NCBI RefSeq assembly: GCF_013782625.1
Contig: NZ_CP056199.1
Coordinates: 1,382,588 to 1,446,587, forward strand
Reading direction: 5' to 3'
Length of the DNA: 64,000 nucleotides
Origin: Enterobacter sp. RHBSTW-00994
Lineage (GTDB): Bacteria; Pseudomonadota; Gammaproteobacteria; Enterobacterales; Enterobacteriaceae
Positions within the stretch are counted from its first letter, which is position 1. Each line of letters begins with the position of its first letter. This document shows, piece by piece, positions 61,786 to 64,000 of this stretch. The position numbers were made by a program, and so were the translations under genes. Under the pieces are notes generated by a model. The model saw nothing but the letters and a program-made list of their open reading frames with translations. It was not told the DNA's origin and did not search any database.

Positions 61786-63369
61786 TCAGCGACTTTTTAT
61801 ATCGAAGATATCCGTGCCCAGGTGGTTATAGTCAACTTTCTGTAACTTAAAATTGGTAACGTAAACTGGCGGGGCTTTTTGCCCGGAGATAAAACGATAA
61901 TCGTTAGGGATTTGCGTGGCGGAAATCCCCGTCCACTGTGAGAAGAAGCTCAAAAAATCGTTCGCAGAGCGACGTGCTTTAACAATACGATGGGCTTTAT
62001 CATCACTGGAGAGCACCATAAAGGGAACCTGGAAGTTCTGCTGGAATTTGTCATCGTGCGCCAGGTATTGAACCTCTTTTCCGCGTTCCTTAAATGCCAG
62101 CCCGTGGTCAGAAAAATAGACCATCGAGAAACTGTCACCGGTATTACGCAACTGGTCATACAGCTTACTTAGCAGATCGTCCGTCTGCGTCATGCTGTAG
62201 AGGTAGCATGACGTCTCCTTCGATTGAACGAATTCGTTGTATTTCCCCTGAGTACGATCGCAAGCCTGTGGATGTGAGCCCATTAAATGCAGAACGATCA
62301 GTTGTGGCTGCGTGTGCTGCGTGGCAAAAACCTGGGCTGTCATTTTCAGCAGAGCTTCGTCTTTGGTGTTTTTATCGGCTTCAAAATCACCATTCTTCAG
62401 GAACTGAACCTCATCAGCACGTTTTGCAATGCTGGCGATAGCGGTATCATATTCGCCAATTTGGCCTTGGTTCGAGAACCACCACGTCTGGAAACCTGCA
62501 CGGTTTGCCAGCGTGACAAAGTTATCCTGATATTGCGGTTTATTATCAACTACCCGGTTTAACGTTAATCCCAGCGATTTTTGCGTGGAACCACTGGCCG
62601 CAATGTAATCGGTAAACAGGTAACCATTCACCGAGCTGGCAAAGGGTGTGTTATCCCAGTGGCCACCAAATGCACCCAGCGCATCACGGCGAGCGCTTTC
62701 ACCAATGACCACCACGTATGTGTGATACTTCGGTTTAACGGCCAGTACGTTCCAGGTGTCCTTCATTTGCGACAGTTCTGCCATTCGCGACTGTTCATCG
62801 AGAACTTCCTGGTTATTGACCACGACATCTTTTACAAAGCGGAACACTGGATAGCCGGTATCCTTGAACTTAAATACGCCACCCCAGGCAAGATTTTGAA
62901 CCGGCGTGACAAAAAAGGTTGCCACGCTAAACACCAGGCACAGGCTCTCAACTTTTCCCCATGCTTTTTTCTCTTCCGGTTTACGACGAACGGCGATGAC
63001 GCCGAGTGCAAAAATGAAAAGACCTACTACGTAGCTGTACCACGGGAAGATGGTCAGAATTTCCGTCGACTCTTCCATGTTGGTGGAATGCAGCGCCAGC
63101 AGGGTATTAAAGTTTGGCGAGCCATAGGCCTGGCCAAAAGGAAAATAAAGTGCCGCGATCAGCGAACAGATCCCTACCACTATCTTCTGCACTCGGGGTG
63201 TGCCACGCCACAGCAAATGGAGTACGCACGTAAAGGCGACGGCGTACAGCAGGCTAAAGGGATAACCAAGTGCAAAGTTAATCAGCAGTGATTGCAGAAA
63301 ATAGAATCCCGTCCACGGGCTTAAGGCCCGGCTGCGGGTAACAAGTGTTTCTTTCAGGGTTAAATTCAT
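61786..63369 (-). CDS. opgE: Phosphoethanolamine transferase OpgE
   Basis: A 527-residue inner-membrane enzyme that adds phosphoethanolamine to osmoregulated periplasmic glucans. About five N-terminal helices (to residue 160) are followed by a periplasmic alkaline-phosphatase/sulfatase domain. Metal-site motifs are VVVIGESARRDALGAFG, GSTQKSLGLTLNR and VYFSDHGLAFKERG. Same length as E. coli OpgE (YbiP). Converges on ompX. Confidence 0.95.
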   Translation of the reverse strand: MNLTLKETLVTRSRALSPWTGFYFLQSLLINFALGYPFSLLYAVAFTCVLHLLWRGTPRVQKIVVGICSLIAALYFPFGQAYGSPNFNTLLALHSTNMEESTEILTIFPWYSYVVGLFIFALGVIAVRRKPEEKKAWGKVESLCLVFSVATFFVTPVQNLAWGGVFKFKDTGYPVFRFVKDVVVNNQEVLDEQSRMAELSQMKDTWNVLAVKPKYHTYVVVIGESARRDALGAFGGHWDNTPFASSVNGYLFTDYIAASGSTQKSLGLTLNRVVDNKPQYQDNFVTLANRAGFQTWWFSNQGQIGEYDTAIASIAKRADEVQFLKNGDFEADKNTKDEALLKMTAQVFATQHTQPQLIVLHLMGSHPQACDRTQGKYNEFVQSKETSCYLYSMTQTDDLLSKLYDQLRNTGDSFSMVYFSDHGLAFKERGKEVQYLAHDDKFQQNFQVPFMVLSSDDKAHRIVKARRSANDFLSFFSQWTGISATQIPNDYRFISGQKAPPVYVTNFKLQKVDYNHLGTDIFDIKSR

Positions 63370-63617
63370 AGGTCACTATCATAAAAACGCCATGTGCTAA
63401 CCCTGGCGTCGAGGGTCAAAACCTGCCTGACAGTGCGTGGAGAGGGAATGAGGGTCCGCTTCAGCGAGCCGCAAATTGTGCAGGGCTGCAAGAAGATAGT
63501 GCGAGCGATAAATAAGATCAACAGTTGCTAAGCAGATGTTTTGCGAAGGGGATTACAAATCCGTAAAAAAGATCGGGAAATTTGAGGTAAACGCGCAGTT
63601 TGCACGAGAATTGTGAC

Positions 63618-63650
63618 GAAAAAATGAAGCGGCGTACCGCGACGCCGCTT
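63618..63650 (-). terminator. Rho-independent terminator of mntS
   Basis: On the minus strand AAGCGGCGT / ACGCCGCTT with a 6-base loop is followed by CATTTTTTCG. The stem overlaps the mntS stop codon. Confidence 0.85.
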
Positions 63651-63777
63651 AGTGGGATGGTTTATCGTTCTGCTGTGGTTTGTTGCCAAACATATCGCAC
63701 AGCATATTCAACAGCATTAAGCGTACTTTAAAGGGAGAGTGAGTAAACACGTTCATGCACCTCTTGAATTCGTTCAT
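63649..63777 (-). CDS. mntS: Small manganese-responsive protein MntS
   Basis: A 42-residue protein, MNEFKRCMNVFTHSPFKVRL onward, close to E. coli MntS. In E. coli it is made at low manganese, and is thought to raise usable intracellular Mn by inhibiting the MntP exporter. AGGAGGT lies 5 bases before the ATG; the 22-codon upstream frame extension crosses the MntR box and is not used. Divergent from mntR. Confidence 0.95.
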   Translation of the reverse strand: MNEFKRCMNVFTHSPFKVRLMLLNMLCDMFGNKPQQNDKPSH

Positions 63778-63834
63778 ATGACCTCCTGATTTTTGATCCC
63801 TTCGATCCGTGAAGGATGACTGCATTACATACAG

Positions 63835-63869
63835 ATATAGCACAGGCTATATTGTATAGCTACGGCTAT
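63835..63869. promoter_or_regulatory. MntR box pair in the mntS-mntR intergenic region
   Basis: ATATAGC-ACAG-GCTATAT at 63835-63852 is a perfect inverted repeat of the MntR-box type. A second, shorter dyad ATAGC-TACG-GCTAT lies 3 bp further at 63856-63869, with centres 19 bp apart. Mn-loaded MntR would repress mntS and perhaps its own gene. Confidence 0.82.
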
Positions 63870-63881
63870 TTCGTTAATTTT

Positions 63882-63909
63882 TTGTGCTTGTTCCGCGATG
63901 GTTTACAAT
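63882..63909 (+). promoter_or_regulatory. Candidate mntR promoter
   Basis: TTGTGC at 63882-63887 and TACAAT at 63904-63909 are separated by 16 bp. The start of transcription would be about 45 bases before the mntR ATG and 13 bp or more from the second MntR-box. Confidence 0.55.
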
Positions 63910-63960
63910 GGCGCTCTCGTTATACGGCGCTGGAAGCGTCACCCCATTGAGGAAGCACAA

Positions 63961-64000
63961 TGAACCGTCGCGCAGGTAAGCCAACAAATAAAAAAACGAC
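63961..64000 (+). CDS. mntR: Manganese-responsive regulator MntR, first 13 codons
   Basis: Only the start is in the window: MNRRAGKPTNKKT, resembling the N-terminus of E. coli MntR (MSRRAGTPTAKKV). GAGGAAG precedes the ATG. MntR is a DtxR-type regulator that, with Mn(II), represses mntH and mntS. Its position next to mntS and the MntR boxes supports the call. Confidence 0.88.

Overview
The window is a stretch of enterobacterial chromosome, most likely from Enterobacter or a close relative (Lelliottia or Leclercia are also possible; Klebsiella and Citrobacter look less likely). Nearly every gene has an obvious E. coli K-12 counterpart in the order gal - mod - bio - uvrB - moa - ybh - dinG - gln - dps - ompX - mntR. 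It differs from K-12 by a hut (histidine utilisation) cluster between gal and bio, a chaperone-usher fimbrial operon between dinG and ybiB, an extra ABC ATPase gene between bioD and uvrB, and the absence of ybiC and ybiX-fiu. Family and K-12 comparisons are from memory of those proteins; no search was run.

Layout. 1-2920: galETK operon (minus; galK cut by the window edge) with CRP site, two promoters and both Gal operators. 3026-8333: molybdate block, modEF (minus), acrZ and modABC (plus) with a ModE operator. 8334-11629: ybhA, pgl, ybhC. 11679-11693: an unoccupied copy of the phage lambda attB core. 11854-18100: hutIGC and hutUH, with HutC operators, a NAC site and a CRP-like site. 18155-23706: ybhB, then the divergent bioA / bioBFCD pair around a BirA operator. 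23669-24391: an orphan UrtE-like ABC ATPase with a degenerate signature motif. 25144-28154: uvrB (LexA box, DnaA-box pair) and ybhK. 28296-31210: moaABCDE behind a ModE site and a Moco riboswitch. 31269-41141: ybhL, ybhN-clsB-ybhP, ybhQ, and the cecR-ybhGFSR export operon. 41391-45061: rhlE and SOS-controlled dinG. 45048-50408: five-gene fimbrial operon (major pilin, chaperone, usher, tip adhesin, minor pilin) whose terminator lies inside the dinG coding sequence. 50683-56380: ybiB, ybiJ, ybiI, mcbA, rlmF, ybiO. 56516-58724: glnHPQ with sigma-54/NtrC control. 59086-64000: dps, rhtA, ompX, opgE, mntS and the first codons of mntR.

How the parts work together. ModE would repress modABC and activate moaABCDE, coupling molybdate uptake to cofactor synthesis, while the Moco riboswitch closes the loop at moaA. 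HutC, NAC and CRP make histidine breakdown respond to urocanate, nitrogen and carbon. BirA couples biotin synthesis to biotin-AMP. MntR represses mntS through two apparent boxes.

All genes look intact. I see no tRNA, rRNA, CRISPR array, transposase or prophage gene. I did not find a clearly undescribed multi-gene system; the least ordinary items are the degenerate orphan ABC ATPase, the fimbrial operon with its terminator inside dinG, and the conserved lambda attB.
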